DNA from: Streptomyces sp. NBC_00690
Lineage (GTDB): Bacteria > Actinomycetota > Actinomycetes > Streptomycetales > Streptomycetaceae
Direction of reading: 5' to 3'
DNA: 64,000 bases
NCBI RefSeq assembly: GCF_036226685.1
Contig: NZ_CP109009.1
Location: 5,607,501-5,671,500 of the forward strand
In this document: positions 46,241 to 54,034 of the stretch, piece by piece
How positions within the stretch are numbered: the first letter of the stretch is position 1
Layout: each line of letters starts with the position of its first letter
Made by a program: the position numbers and the translations under genes
The notes under the pieces: generated by a model
Seen by the model: only the letters and a program-made list of their open reading frames with translations
The model's database searches: none
What the model was told of the DNA's origin: nothing

Positions 46241-47815
46241 ATGACAGTGCTGCGAATCCCGCGTCGAAGACTTACTGCGGCCAGTGCCATTGCTGTTGCT
46301 GCCCTCGCGCTCGGCGCGGCTTCCGCGCTCCCGGCCGCTGCGGCCGATCGGGCGCCGGAAGGGACCATTCAGAACGCGGGCGCCCCGGGCGTCATCAAGG
46401 ACAGCTACATCGTCACCCTGCGCGACTCGGCCGCTGACGCTGCCTCTCCTCAGGGGCGTGCCCTTGCGGCCGAGTACGGAGCCAAGATCCGGCACACGTA
46501 CCACGAGGCGTTGAACGGGTACGCCGTCCAGCTCTCGGAGGCGCAGGCCAAGAAGTTCGCCGCGGATCCGGCCGTCGCCGCCGTCGTCCAGAACCGCACC
46601 TTCACCGTGGCCGCCACCCAGCCCAATCCACCGTCCTGGGGTCTGGATCGGATTGACCAGCGGGCCCTGCCCCTCAACGGCAGCTACACCTATCCGGACA
46701 CCGCGGGTGAGGGCGTGACCGCGTACGTCATCGACACCGGGGTGCGTGTCAGTCACGGCGACTTCGGCGGCCGGGCCTCGGACGGGTACGACGCGGTCGA
46801 CAATGACAACGTCGCGCAGGACGGCAACGGCCATGGCACCCATGTCGCCGGGACCATCGCCGGTGCCGCCCATGGCGTCGCCAAGAAGGCCAAGGTCGTC
46901 GGGGTGCGGGTGCTCAACAACGCCGGTTCCGGGACGACCGCCGGTGTCGTCGCCGGCATCGACTGGGTGACGCGCAATGCGGTCAAGCCCGCCGTCGCCA
47001 ACCTCAGTCTCGGCGGTGGCGTCGATGCCACCCTCGACGCAGCCGTGCGCAACTCGATCGCCTCCGGAGTCACGTACGCGATCGCCGCTGGCAACTCCAA
47101 CGCCGACGCCGTCAACTTCTCGCCCGCGCGGGTGACCGAGGCGATCACCGTCGGTTCCACCACCAACACCGACGCCCGTTCCAGCTTCTCGAACTACGGC
47201 AGTGTGCTGGACATCTTCGCCCCCGGCTCGTCCATCACCTCGGCCTGGCACACCAGTGACGCGGCGACCAACACGATCTCCGGTACGTCCATGGCGGCCC
47301 CGCACGTGGCGGGCGCGGCAGCGCTGTACCTCGCGACCAACACGGCCGCGACTCCCGCGCAGGTCTCCACCGCACTGACCACGGCGGCCACCCCCGGCGT
47401 CGTCACCAACCCGGGCCCCGGTTCGCCGAACCGCCTGCTCTACGTCGGCACCGGGAACACCAACCCTCCGGGCAAGCGCTTCGAGAATGCCGCCGACTAC
47501 ACCATCAACGACCACGCCACCGCGGAGTCCCCGGTCACGGTGAGCGGAGTCGCCGGAAACGCCCCGGCCGCACTGAGCGTGCCCGTCGACATCAAGCACA
47601 CCTACGTCGGCGATCTGCAGATCGACCTGGTCGCACCCGACGGGAGCGTCTACAACCTCAAGGCGTACGGAGCGGGCGGTAGCGCGGACAACATCAACAC
47701 CACGTACTCGGTGAACGCGTCGTCCGAGGTCGCGAACGGGACCTGGAAGCTGAGGGTCACCGACAACGCCTCGCAGGACGTCGGCAAGATCGACCTGTGG
47801 GCACTCCAGTTCTGA
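46241..47815 (+). CDS. Secreted subtilisin-like serine protease with P domain
   Basis: A 524-residue S8 protease. A Sec signal peptide (RRRLTAASAIAVAALALGAA, cleavage near ALPAAAA) precedes an I9 propeptide inhibitor (KDSYIVTLRDSAADAAS to VVQNRTFTV). The catalytic triad is visible: Asp in AYVIDTGVRVSHGDF, His in GNGHGTHVAGTIAG, Ser in ISGTSMAAPHVAGAAAL, with the oxyanion Asn in YAIAAGNSNAD. The last 110 residues form a P/Homo B-type domain (VDIKHTYVGDLQIDLVAPDG, NGTWKLRVTDNA). ATG 46241 follows GAGGAGG. Acts outside the cell. A perfect palindromic terminator follows. Confidence 0.96.
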   Translation: MTVLRIPRRRLTAASAIAVAALALGAASALPAAAADRAPEGTIQNAGAPGVIKDSYIVTLRDSAADAASPQGRALAAEYGAKIRHTYHEALNGYAVQLSEAQAKKFAADPAVAAVVQNRTFTVAATQPNPPSWGLDRIDQRALPLNGSYTYPDTAGEGVTAYVIDTGVRVSHGDFGGRASDGYDAVDNDNVAQDGNGHGTHVAGTIAGAAHGVAKKAKVVGVRVLNNAGSGTTAGVVAGIDWVTRNAVKPAVANLSLGGGVDATLDAAVRNSIASGVTYAIAAGNSNADAVNFSPARVTEAITVGSTTNTDARSSFSNYGSVLDIFAPGSSITSAWHTSDAATNTISGTSMAAPHVAGAAALYLATNTAATPAQVSTALTTAATPGVVTNPGPGSPNRLLYVGTGNTNPPGKRFENAADYTINDHATAESPVTVSGVAGNAPAALSVPVDIKHTYVGDLQIDLVAPDGSVYNLKAYGAGGSADNINTTYSVNASSEVANGTWKLRVTDNASQDVGKIDLWALQF

Positions 47816-47884
47816 TGCGCATCGAGCCTCGATCCGTCGGGACGTCAGACTCCTTCAACTGACGCGACACCGGCGCTCGATGGA

Positions 47885-47910
47885 GGGGCGGTCGCCATGG
47901 CGACCGCCCC
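47885..47910 (+). terminator. Terminator after the subtilase gene
   Basis: A perfect 26-base palindrome, GGGGCGGTCGCC-AT-GGCGACCGCCCC, followed by CCTTTCGG. Confidence 0.85.
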
Positions 47911-48009
47911 CTTTCGGTGTGGACCCGGCGCACTGCGGGCGGTTGGTCGGTCTATACGATTTCGACCTACCCCGGCCCCACTCCACTTCCGACGAGGAGC
48001 GCCGCATCC

Positions 48010-49170
48010 GTGGATCCATCGCAGCAGGGCGGACAGCAGCCGTACCAGCCGCATCCCATGCCACAACCCCATCCTGCGTATCTCCCGAACCAGCCCTATC
48101 AGTCGTACCCCGTACCGCCGTTCGCGCCCACCCCAGCGGTGAACGGCCTCTCCATCGCGTCCCTGGTGTGCGGTCTCGTCTGCTGTCTGCCGCCGCTCGG
48201 TCTGGTCTTCGGGCTGATCTCGCTGCGGCAGATCCGGCGCAGGGGTGAGCGTGGCAAGGGCATGGCGATAGCGGGCACCATCCTCTCCTCGGTCAGTACC
48301 CTCCTGACGCTCGCCCTGCTGGCGACCGGGGTCCTGGGCAGTGCGTGGGAGGGGATGAAGGAGGGCATGGACGAGGCGTCCCGTTCCCGCAGCACTCTCG
48401 ACCTCCGCAGCGGTGACTGCTTCAACCTGCCGGGCGAGGGGAAGACCGACGACTCGGCGAAGGAGACCGCGGCCGTCGAGACGGTGGAGTGCGCCGGCGA
48501 GCACCAGGCGGAGATCGCGGGAGATTACAAGATCACCGGATACCGTGAATTCCCGGGTGAACGAAGGCTGGAGGCGCTCGCCGAAGAGGGCTGCCAGAAG
48601 ATCAACGACGCCTATGCGATGGACCCGTGGGTGGTGCCCAACACCATGGACTTCTACTACTACCTGCCGACCCGGCAGAGCTGGCGGTTGGACGACCGAA
48701 GCATCACCTGTGGATTCGCCACCACCAAGGGCGAGATGACGACGGGTTCCGTACGGCGTGACGCCACGGTCCTCGACCCCCACCAGGTCGCGTACCTCCG
48801 GGCCGAAGGCTTGGTCCTCCAGGCTCACTATGTGATTCCGGAAGCCGACTACGCCGAGGACATCGCGGGTCACCAGCAGTGGGCGACGAGGGTGGCAGCA
48901 GCTCTCGGTCAGCAGGCACGGGCCCTTCGTCAGCACACCTGGCCGCAGAGTGCGTCGGGCGCCGCGGCGGATCGTGCCGCGGAGTTCGAACGGGCCGGCG
49001 CCCATTGGCAGAAGGCCGCGGTGACCAGGGACGAGGATCGCTTCTGGGGTCACAGCAGGGCGGGGGAGACCGCCCTCGCCAGAAAGACGGAGATCGCCCT
49101 TCGCGGCGCCATCGGGCTGGAGACCGTACCGCCGATCGAGGCGGAGGCCGAGCAGGAGAGCGCCGTCTGA
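48010..49170 (+). CDS. DUF4190 plus septum-formation-type membrane protein
   Basis: A 386-residue protein. A Pro/Gln/Tyr-rich cytoplasmic N-terminus (to about residue 42) precedes two membrane helices of the DUF4190 type (VNGLSIASLVCGLVCCLPPL, then MAIAGTILSSVSTLLTLAL). The outer part begins LRSGDCFNLPGEG and contains paired cysteines (VECAGEHQAEIAGDYKITG, EEGCQKINDAY, RSITCGFATTKGE), as in the septum formation domain family. GTG 48010 with GAGGAG upstream. Function unknown; possibly envelope or septum related. Confidence 0.85.
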   Translation: MDPSQQGGQQPYQPHPMPQPHPAYLPNQPYQSYPVPPFAPTPAVNGLSIASLVCGLVCCLPPLGLVFGLISLRQIRRRGERGKGMAIAGTILSSVSTLLTLALLATGVLGSAWEGMKEGMDEASRSRSTLDLRSGDCFNLPGEGKTDDSAKETAAVETVECAGEHQAEIAGDYKITGYREFPGERRLEALAEEGCQKINDAYAMDPWVVPNTMDFYYYLPTRQSWRLDDRSITCGFATTKGEMTTGSVRRDATVLDPHQVAYLRAEGLVLQAHYVIPEADYAEDIAGHQQWATRVAAALGQQARALRQHTWPQSASGAAADRAAEFERAGAHWQKAAVTRDEDRFWGHSRAGETALARKTEIALRGAIGLETVPPIEAEAEQESAV

Positions 49171-49306
49171 GCACAGGGCCACCCGATGTCGTACGGCGAT
49201 GACTCATGGGTATGGGAGCCGCTGGCCGTATCGGCGTGAGCACCGACCGGTAATGCACAGGTCCGGGATGCGTCGGCCAGGGTTGCGGCCTTGCGCTGAT
49301 GCGAAG

Positions 49307-49351
49307 GAGACCGGCGCCAGGGCCACCGACAGCCCGTGCGACGCCGGTCTC
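49307..49351 (-). terminator. Possible terminator of the chitinase gene
   Basis: GAGACCGGCG and CGCCGGTCTC form a perfect 10-bp stem about 50 bases past the chitinase stop codon. The loop is long (25 bases), so this is tentative. Confidence 0.45.
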
Positions 49352-49401
49352 GCTCCGATCGCTCCCCCGGACACCGTCCGGCCCGGGGGAGCAGTGCCTC
49401 G

Positions 49402-50796
49402 TCAGCGGCGCTTGAGTCCGCGGTCGATGCTGGTCATCAGCTCACCGTCCGAGGTGTCTCCGTCCAGGGACCAGATCATGGCCCCACCGAGGTCCTCGTC
49501 GCGTATGTACTCCGTCTTGGCGCGCAGCACCTGGGGGTCGTCGTACGTCCACAGGGTGTTGCCGTCGAAGATCCAGGCGTGCCCGTTCTTCTTGTCGCGG
49601 TGGACCTTGTACGTACCCGAGTCGACCAGCTTCTTCAGGGCCTTGTAGTCCTCGTAGCCGGCCTGCCAGGTGGCGGGCGCGGGGCGCGCGGCGGGCTGGT
49701 TCAGCCCGTCGCCCCCACCGGTCACTCCGGTCCAGCCCTGGCCGTAGAACGGAAGGCCCACCACCAGCTTGCGGGCGGGAGCGCCACGCTTGAGCCAGTC
49801 GTTCACGGTCTGGTCGACGCTGAAGTCGTTCTTCGCCTTGAGGGCCGACTGCTGGTTGGTCGTCGCCTCGCCGGAGACGTGGAAGTCGTAGCCCTGGAGG
49901 TTGACCCAGTCCAGATCACGCATGATCTTGCGGACCTCGAAGCCCGCGTCGATCTTGGCGGGGGCGGTCGGGACGAAGGCGGTGAGGTCGTAGTGCTTGG
50001 CCTTCTTGCCCGTCCGGACGGCCTCGCTCTTGGCGTAGGCGTCGAGCTGGGTGCGGAACTCCTTCACCAGGGCGGTGAAGTTCTTCTTGTCCTCGGGGCG
50101 GTAAGGGGTGTCGTCCTCGCCGGAGGATCCGGGCCACTCCCAGTCGACGTCGATGCCGTCGAAGACCCCGGCCGCTGCGCCGACTCCGCCTCGGGTGCCG
50201 TCCACGGGCAGATTGCCCTTGATGTAGAGGTCGATGCAGGAGGAGACGAGGGCCTTGCGGGACTCAGGGGTCAGGGCCGCGTTGGAGAAGTGGGTGGACC
50301 AGCTCCAGCCGCCCAGGGAGATCAGCGCCTTCAGCCCGGGGTACTTGGCCTTCAGCTCGACGAGCTGATTGAAGTTTCCTGCGAGGGGCTGGTTCCAGTC
50401 GTCCGCGACGCCGTCGACCGAGTTGGCGGCGTCCAGCGGGCGTACGTAGTCGGCCCAGGGGTCGCCCTCGCCGAGCGTGCTCGGCATGTAGCACTTGCCT
50501 TCGGGGCTGACATTGCCGAAGGCGTAGTTGATGTGGGTGAGTTTGGCCGCCTGGCCGGTCTTGTCCATGTCCTTGACCTGGTAGTTACGGCCGTAGACAC
50601 CCCACTGAGTGAAGTAGCCGACGCGCTTGTAGGAGCGTCGGTCTTCATCGTCATCGTCATCGTGGGAGGCGCCGGCAGCGGCTCGCGGGGTGACGGTCGC
50701 ACCCGCCGGGTCGGCGGTCGCCGCGGGAGCGACCGTCGCCATCAGCGAGAGCGCGCAGGCTGCAACTGCGGTACGAACAAGGGTTCTTCGACGCAT
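49402..50796 (-). CDS. Secreted GH18 chitinase
   Basis: A 464-residue glycoside hydrolase family 18 enzyme. A twin-Arg-like or Sec signal peptide (MRRRTLVRTAVAACALSLMA) is followed by the catalytic barrel. The catalytic motif is FDGIDVDWEWPG (DxxDxDxE, Glu as acid). Other family marks are YFTQWGVYGRNYQV, LISLGGWSWSTHF and LPFYGQGWTGV. There is no carbohydrate-binding module, so it is a single-domain chitinase. ATG 50796 is nine bases from AGGA; ATG 50805 abuts it. A DasR-like palindrome lies 82-97 bases upstream, pointing to induction by N-acetylglucosamine. Confidence 0.96.
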   Translation of the reverse strand: MRRRTLVRTAVAACALSLMATVAPAATADPAGATVTPRAAAGASHDDDDDEDRRSYKRVGYFTQWGVYGRNYQVKDMDKTGQAAKLTHINYAFGNVSPEGKCYMPSTLGEGDPWADYVRPLDAANSVDGVADDWNQPLAGNFNQLVELKAKYPGLKALISLGGWSWSTHFSNAALTPESRKALVSSCIDLYIKGNLPVDGTRGGVGAAAGVFDGIDVDWEWPGSSGEDDTPYRPEDKKNFTALVKEFRTQLDAYAKSEAVRTGKKAKHYDLTAFVPTAPAKIDAGFEVRKIMRDLDWVNLQGYDFHVSGEATTNQQSALKAKNDFSVDQTVNDWLKRGAPARKLVVGLPFYGQGWTGVTGGGDGLNQPAARPAPATWQAGYEDYKALKKLVDSGTYKVHRDKKNGHAWIFDGNTLWTYDDPQVLRAKTEYIRDEDLGGAMIWSLDGDTSDGELMTSIDRGLKRR

Positions 50797-50877
50797 GTGA
50801 CTCATTCCTGTGTGTGTCTCGGCGTGGTCGTGCGCCGACACATCTCCGTGAACGGGCGTCGTGCAGCTCAGGACGGT

Positions 50878-50893
50878 ATTGGTCTGTACCAAT
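50878..50893. promoter_or_regulatory. DasR-type operator upstream of the chitinase gene
   Basis: ATTGGTCTGTACCAAT has arms ATTGGT/ACCAAT around CTGT. It is close to the DasR responsive element, consensus roughly ACTGGTCTAGACCAGT, known upstream of streptomycete chitinase genes. Position between the chitinase gene and a divergent GntR gene means either DasR or the local GntR protein could use it. Confidence 0.75.
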
Positions 50894-51073
50894 AAGGTCA
50901 ATGCTTAGGAAATGAACGATCATTTGGGTTGAGGAAATGTGTCTCTTGAGGCAGGTGGGAATCGGTCGTAGGGGGCCAAGTCATCACTTCGAGTGAAACT
51001 CTGGCCCATAGTTGCGGTCAACAATCCGCCGTTGTCAGTCTGTTGCTGTCTGTCAATGCGAGGGGAGTGGCCA

Positions 51074-51826
51074 GTGACATTCGGTGAGCAGCCCGCGTAT
51101 TTGCGCGTTGCCGGCGATCTCCGCCAAAAGATCGTCGATGGTTCCCTGCCTCCTCATACGCGTCTCCCGTCGCAAGCTCGAATTCGTGCGGAATACGGGG
51201 TTTCGGACACCGTCGCCCTGGAGGCACGCAAAGTGCTGATGGCGGAGGGTCTCGTGGAGGGCCGTTCCGGATCGGGGACCTATGTACGGGAGCGTCCGAT
51301 TCCCCGTCGTCTTTCCCGCACCGGCTACCGCTCGCCGCAGGGGGGCAACCCCTTTCGTCAGGAGCAGGCGGCTCAGGGTGCTCGGGGCACCTGGGAGTCC
51401 AGCAGCGAGCAGGAGTCGGCGAGCACGGAGATCGCCGCCCGGCTCGGTGTCGATGTGGGCGCCCGGCTGATGCGCACCCGCTATGTGTTTCGCGACGCCG
51501 GTGAGGCGATGATGCTCTCCACCTCGTGGGAGCCGTTGGCCGTCACCGGGCGCACCCCCGTGATGCTGCCGGAAGAAGGGCCGTTGGGCGGGTGCGGAGT
51601 GGTCGAACGGATGGCTGCCATCGATGTCGTCGTGGACAACGTCTCGGAAGAGGTCGGTGCCCGGCCGGGGTTGGCGGAGGAACTCATGACGCTCGGCGGG
51701 GTGCCGGGCCATGTGGTGATGGTCGTGGCACGCACCTACTACGCGTCTGATCGGCCGGTCGAGACGGCGGATGTCGTCGTCCTCGCTGACCGTTTCCGGG
51801 TGGCCTATCGCCTTCCGGTGAAATGA
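51074..51826 (+). CDS. GntR/HutC family regulator with UTRA domain
   Basis: A 250-residue regulator. The GntR winged helix is YLRVAGDLRQKIVDGSLPPH then LPSQARIRAEYGVSDTVALEARKVLMAEGLVEGRSGSGTY in order. The C-terminal two-thirds (from about residue 95) fits a UTRA effector-binding domain. GTG 51074 lies six bases after GAGGGGAG; an upstream ATG at 51057 is possible. It is divergent from the chitinase gene and of the same subfamily as DasR, though the ligand cannot be read from sequence. Confidence 0.9.
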   Translation: MTFGEQPAYLRVAGDLRQKIVDGSLPPHTRLPSQARIRAEYGVSDTVALEARKVLMAEGLVEGRSGSGTYVRERPIPRRLSRTGYRSPQGGNPFRQEQAAQGARGTWESSSEQESASTEIAARLGVDVGARLMRTRYVFRDAGEAMMLSTSWEPLAVTGRTPVMLPEEGPLGGCGVVERMAAIDVVVDNVSEEVGARPGLAEELMTLGGVPGHVVMVVARTYYASDRPVETADVVVLADRFRVAYRLPVK

Positions 51827-52104
51827 GTCCGAGCGGAGGCATGGCCGTCAGCGAGAACCGTGGTGCTCATCGAAGACGATCTTCCTGATCATGCTGGAAC
51901 GGAGTGGCGGGAGAGTGGGAGGGTGCTCCCTGGTGCTGGGATCGACTCCGGGGAGCGCGCTGCCCGCCGCGCGCCCTCTGTTTCCTGCCTCTTTGTGTAA
52001 ACCCGTATCCGCTGAGTGAAGGTCAGGCGTAGGCTCGGGCATATGCGCATTGCGGTTTCCTGGCCACGGTTACGGGCGTGCGAATCAATCGAAGGAGGAG
52101 TGCG

Positions 52105-52284
52105 ATGAGTGACACCAGCGCTGTGCTCCCCTGGCTCGTCATACGCGAGGACGACAACGGCAACCGCTATCGCGTCGGCCGGTACGCCACCGAGGACGAG
52201 GCTCAGCGGATGGTCACTTCGCTCGATAGCAAGGGACACAAACAGGTCTACTGGGTTGAGCGCATCGAGCGCACAACTCTCTGA
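52105..52284 (+). CDS. Small SPOR-like protein
   Basis: A 59-residue protein: MSDTSAVLPWLVIREDDNGN, then RYRVGRYATEDEAQRMVTSL and a basic end with VYWVERIERTTL. The pattern (strand, helix, two strands) resembles an isolated SPOR domain, here without membrane anchor. ATG 52105 follows AAGGAGGAG. I recall it as a conserved streptomycete small protein; its binding partner is not known. Confidence 0.75.
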   Translation: MSDTSAVLPWLVIREDDNGNRYRVGRYATEDEAQRMVTSLDSKGHKQVYWVERIERTTL

Positions 52285-52545
52285 AGCTCTCCGGATCCTC
52301 CTGGGGCACGGTCGGTCTCGTTCGGCGCATCGCGCTGAGGGCTTGAGCTGGCAGTTTTGAATGGGACGGCCATCTTGAATAGGGCATTCCGAGTCTCAGC
52401 GGTCGCGTCGATGGCTCGTACCCCTGTTTCCTGACCCCTGCTTCCTGACCCTCGGCGGTCTTTTTTCTGGAGCGGGGTTGTGCGCGCCCTTGGGTGGTGC
52501 CGGCGACATGCCACCGCCCCAGCGCGGCGCAGTAGGCTCCCGCAT

Positions 52546-53007
52546 ATGACTGATCGCGTGGTGGTAGCCGCAGCCGTGTACGACCGGGGGCGACTCCTTG
52601 CCGCACGTCGCAGCGCTCCCGCGGACATCGCCGGACGCTGGGAGTTGCCGGGCGGCAAGTTGGAGGCGGGGGAGAGCGCGGAGGGTGGACTCCTGCGCGA
52701 ACTGCGCGAAGAACTCGGAGTGGAAGCCGAGATCCTGAACAGGATTCCTGGTGAGTGGCCGCTCAACTCGGGCTATGTGCTCCGAGTGTGGACGGCTCGA
52801 CTGGTGTCGGGCGAACCGCAGCCACTGGAAGACCATGACGCTCTGCGCTGGTTGTCCCCCGATGAGACCGACACCGTGGACTGGCTCGACCAGGACCGCC
52901 CGGCCGTCGCGGAAGCGGCTCGTCAGCTACGACGGGCCAGTGGTGCGTTCCGCCCCGAATCAGGCGCGGACGAGCAGGGCACAGAGCGCGGCGAGAGCTC
53001 GGTCTGA
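52546..53007 (+). CDS. NUDIX hydrolase, MutT-like
   Basis: A 153-residue NUDIX enzyme. The Nudix box is complete: GKLEAGESAEGGLL followed by RELREELGV. The N-terminus DRVVVAAAVYDRGRLLAARR and the substrate-side ALRWLSPDETDTVDWLDQD resemble MutT, which cleans oxidised dGTP. ATG 52546 (MTDRVVVAA) is preceded by a poor ribosome-binding site. The end is a charged, possibly disordered tail. Confidence 0.92.
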   Translation: MTDRVVVAAAVYDRGRLLAARRSAPADIAGRWELPGGKLEAGESAEGGLLRELREELGVEAEILNRIPGEWPLNSGYVLRVWTARLVSGEPQPLEDHDALRWLSPDETDTVDWLDQDRPAVAEAARQLRRASGAFRPESGADEQGTERGESSV

Positions 53008-53035
53008 GCGGCTAGCTCCCTCGCCCAGCCGGGCG

Positions 53036-53293
53036 ATGGCTCGCCCATCACCCCCTAGACCTCCCGGACCGGACTTTGCGGCCCGCCGCGGAGAGTCATC
53101 GCCAGAACTGTGGTTGCTGGCGGCGAGCGCGGAAGCAGACGGATACGACGGCAGACGCCGGGTCGTCGACAGCAGCGGCACCCCTGCGATTGCGCTGGAC
53201 GAGTACGCGGGGCTCACCATCGAAGGAGTGGGTCGCTTCGGTGTCCGGGCTGGGGGAGACGTCCTTCCGCTTCGGGTAGACCTCCGCAGGTGA
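53036..53293 (+). CDS. Possible small hypothetical protein
   Basis: An 85-residue open frame from ATG 53036: PELWLLAASAEADGYDGRRR, then TPAIALDEYAGLTIEGVGRF and VLPLRVDLRR. The composition is protein-like and the frame has no competing gene, but the ribosome-binding site is weak. It is 28 bases after the NUDIX gene and could be cotranscribed. I recognise no domain. Confidence 0.4.
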   Translation: MARPSPPRPPGPDFAARRGESSPELWLLAASAEADGYDGRRRVVDSSGTPAIALDEYAGLTIEGVGRFGVRAGGDVLPLRVDLRR

Positions 53294-53479
53294 GAGCGCC
53301 GTCCGCAGTCAGCGGCTGCATCGCGCTCACCGGGCGGTAGGCCGCGCCCCCTACTCCATGTGCATCAGCGATATGCCGTTTAAGTGACTTATGGCGATAT
53401 CTCTAGCTGAATGCCGGGTATGTGCTGAGTGACCCCCTGAGAGGGGTACGTATCTGCTGCGATCCGGGAAGTGAGCGGC

Positions 53480-53887
53480 GTGATCGACATTGACGGCGCA
53501 CGCGCCGAGTGGACCTTCCCCGCCGAGGCCAACGCCGTACGCACCGCGCGCCACGCCGTTCGCGACACCTTGAACGCCTGGGGACTGGATTCCGGTGCTC
53601 GCGATGTGACCGTACTGCTGGTCAGCGAGTTGGTCACCAACTCCCTTCGCTACGCCTCCGGGCCGATCGGGGTGCGCCTTGCCCACCGCGAACCGGCTGA
53701 GGGGCCGCCCTCCCTGCTGGTCGAAGTCTCCGACCCGCTGCCCGATCCCCCCACCGAGCGTGTCGCGGCCCACGATGACGAGGGCGGTCGAGGTCTCCAA
53801 CTGGTCGCCGGTTCTGCCCGCCGCTGGGGTACCAGACGGGACACAGAAGGCAAGACGGTGTGGTTCGAGCTGGCTCTTGCCGGTTAA
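53480..53887 (+). CDS. RsbW-like ATP-binding regulatory protein
   Basis: A 135-residue HATPase_c protein of the anti-sigma kinase type common in streptomycetes: ANAVRTARHAVRDTLNAWGL, VLLVSELVTNSLRYAS (N-box), DDEGGRGLQLVAGSARRWG (G-box) and KTVWFELALAG. GTG 53480 is about nine bases from GGGAAG; an upstream GTG at 53471 leaves no spacing. It could phosphorylate an anti-anti-sigma factor. It precedes the PAS/GAF phosphatase gene on the same strand, which could act in the same switch. Confidence 0.85.
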   Translation: MIDIDGARAEWTFPAEANAVRTARHAVRDTLNAWGLDSGARDVTVLLVSELVTNSLRYASGPIGVRLAHREPAEGPPSLLVEVSDPLPDPPTERVAAHDDEGGRGLQLVAGSARRWGTRRDTEGKTVWFELALAG

Positions 53888-53902
53888 AAGTGTGAAGGGA
53901 CA

Positions 53903-53952
53903 ACGATCACAGCTCGTTCGGCGCAAAATGAACGAGACCGTGCTGTGATCGT
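53903..53952 (+). other. Nested inverted repeat between the RsbW-like and PAS-phosphatase genes
   Basis: Outer arms ACGATCACAGC (53903-53913) and GCTGTGATCGT (53942-53952) are perfectly complementary; inner arms CTCGTTC and GAACGAG lie within. The structure could be a terminator, an attenuator, or a repressor site ahead of the next gene, whose start is 83 bases away. Confidence 0.65.
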
Positions 53953-54034
53953 GAACGCCGTGTCCGTCAGCGCCGTAGTGCTGAATACTGCGGTCATGGC
54001 CGGTCCGGTGCGGTGAGCTGGAGGGGACGGTCGC

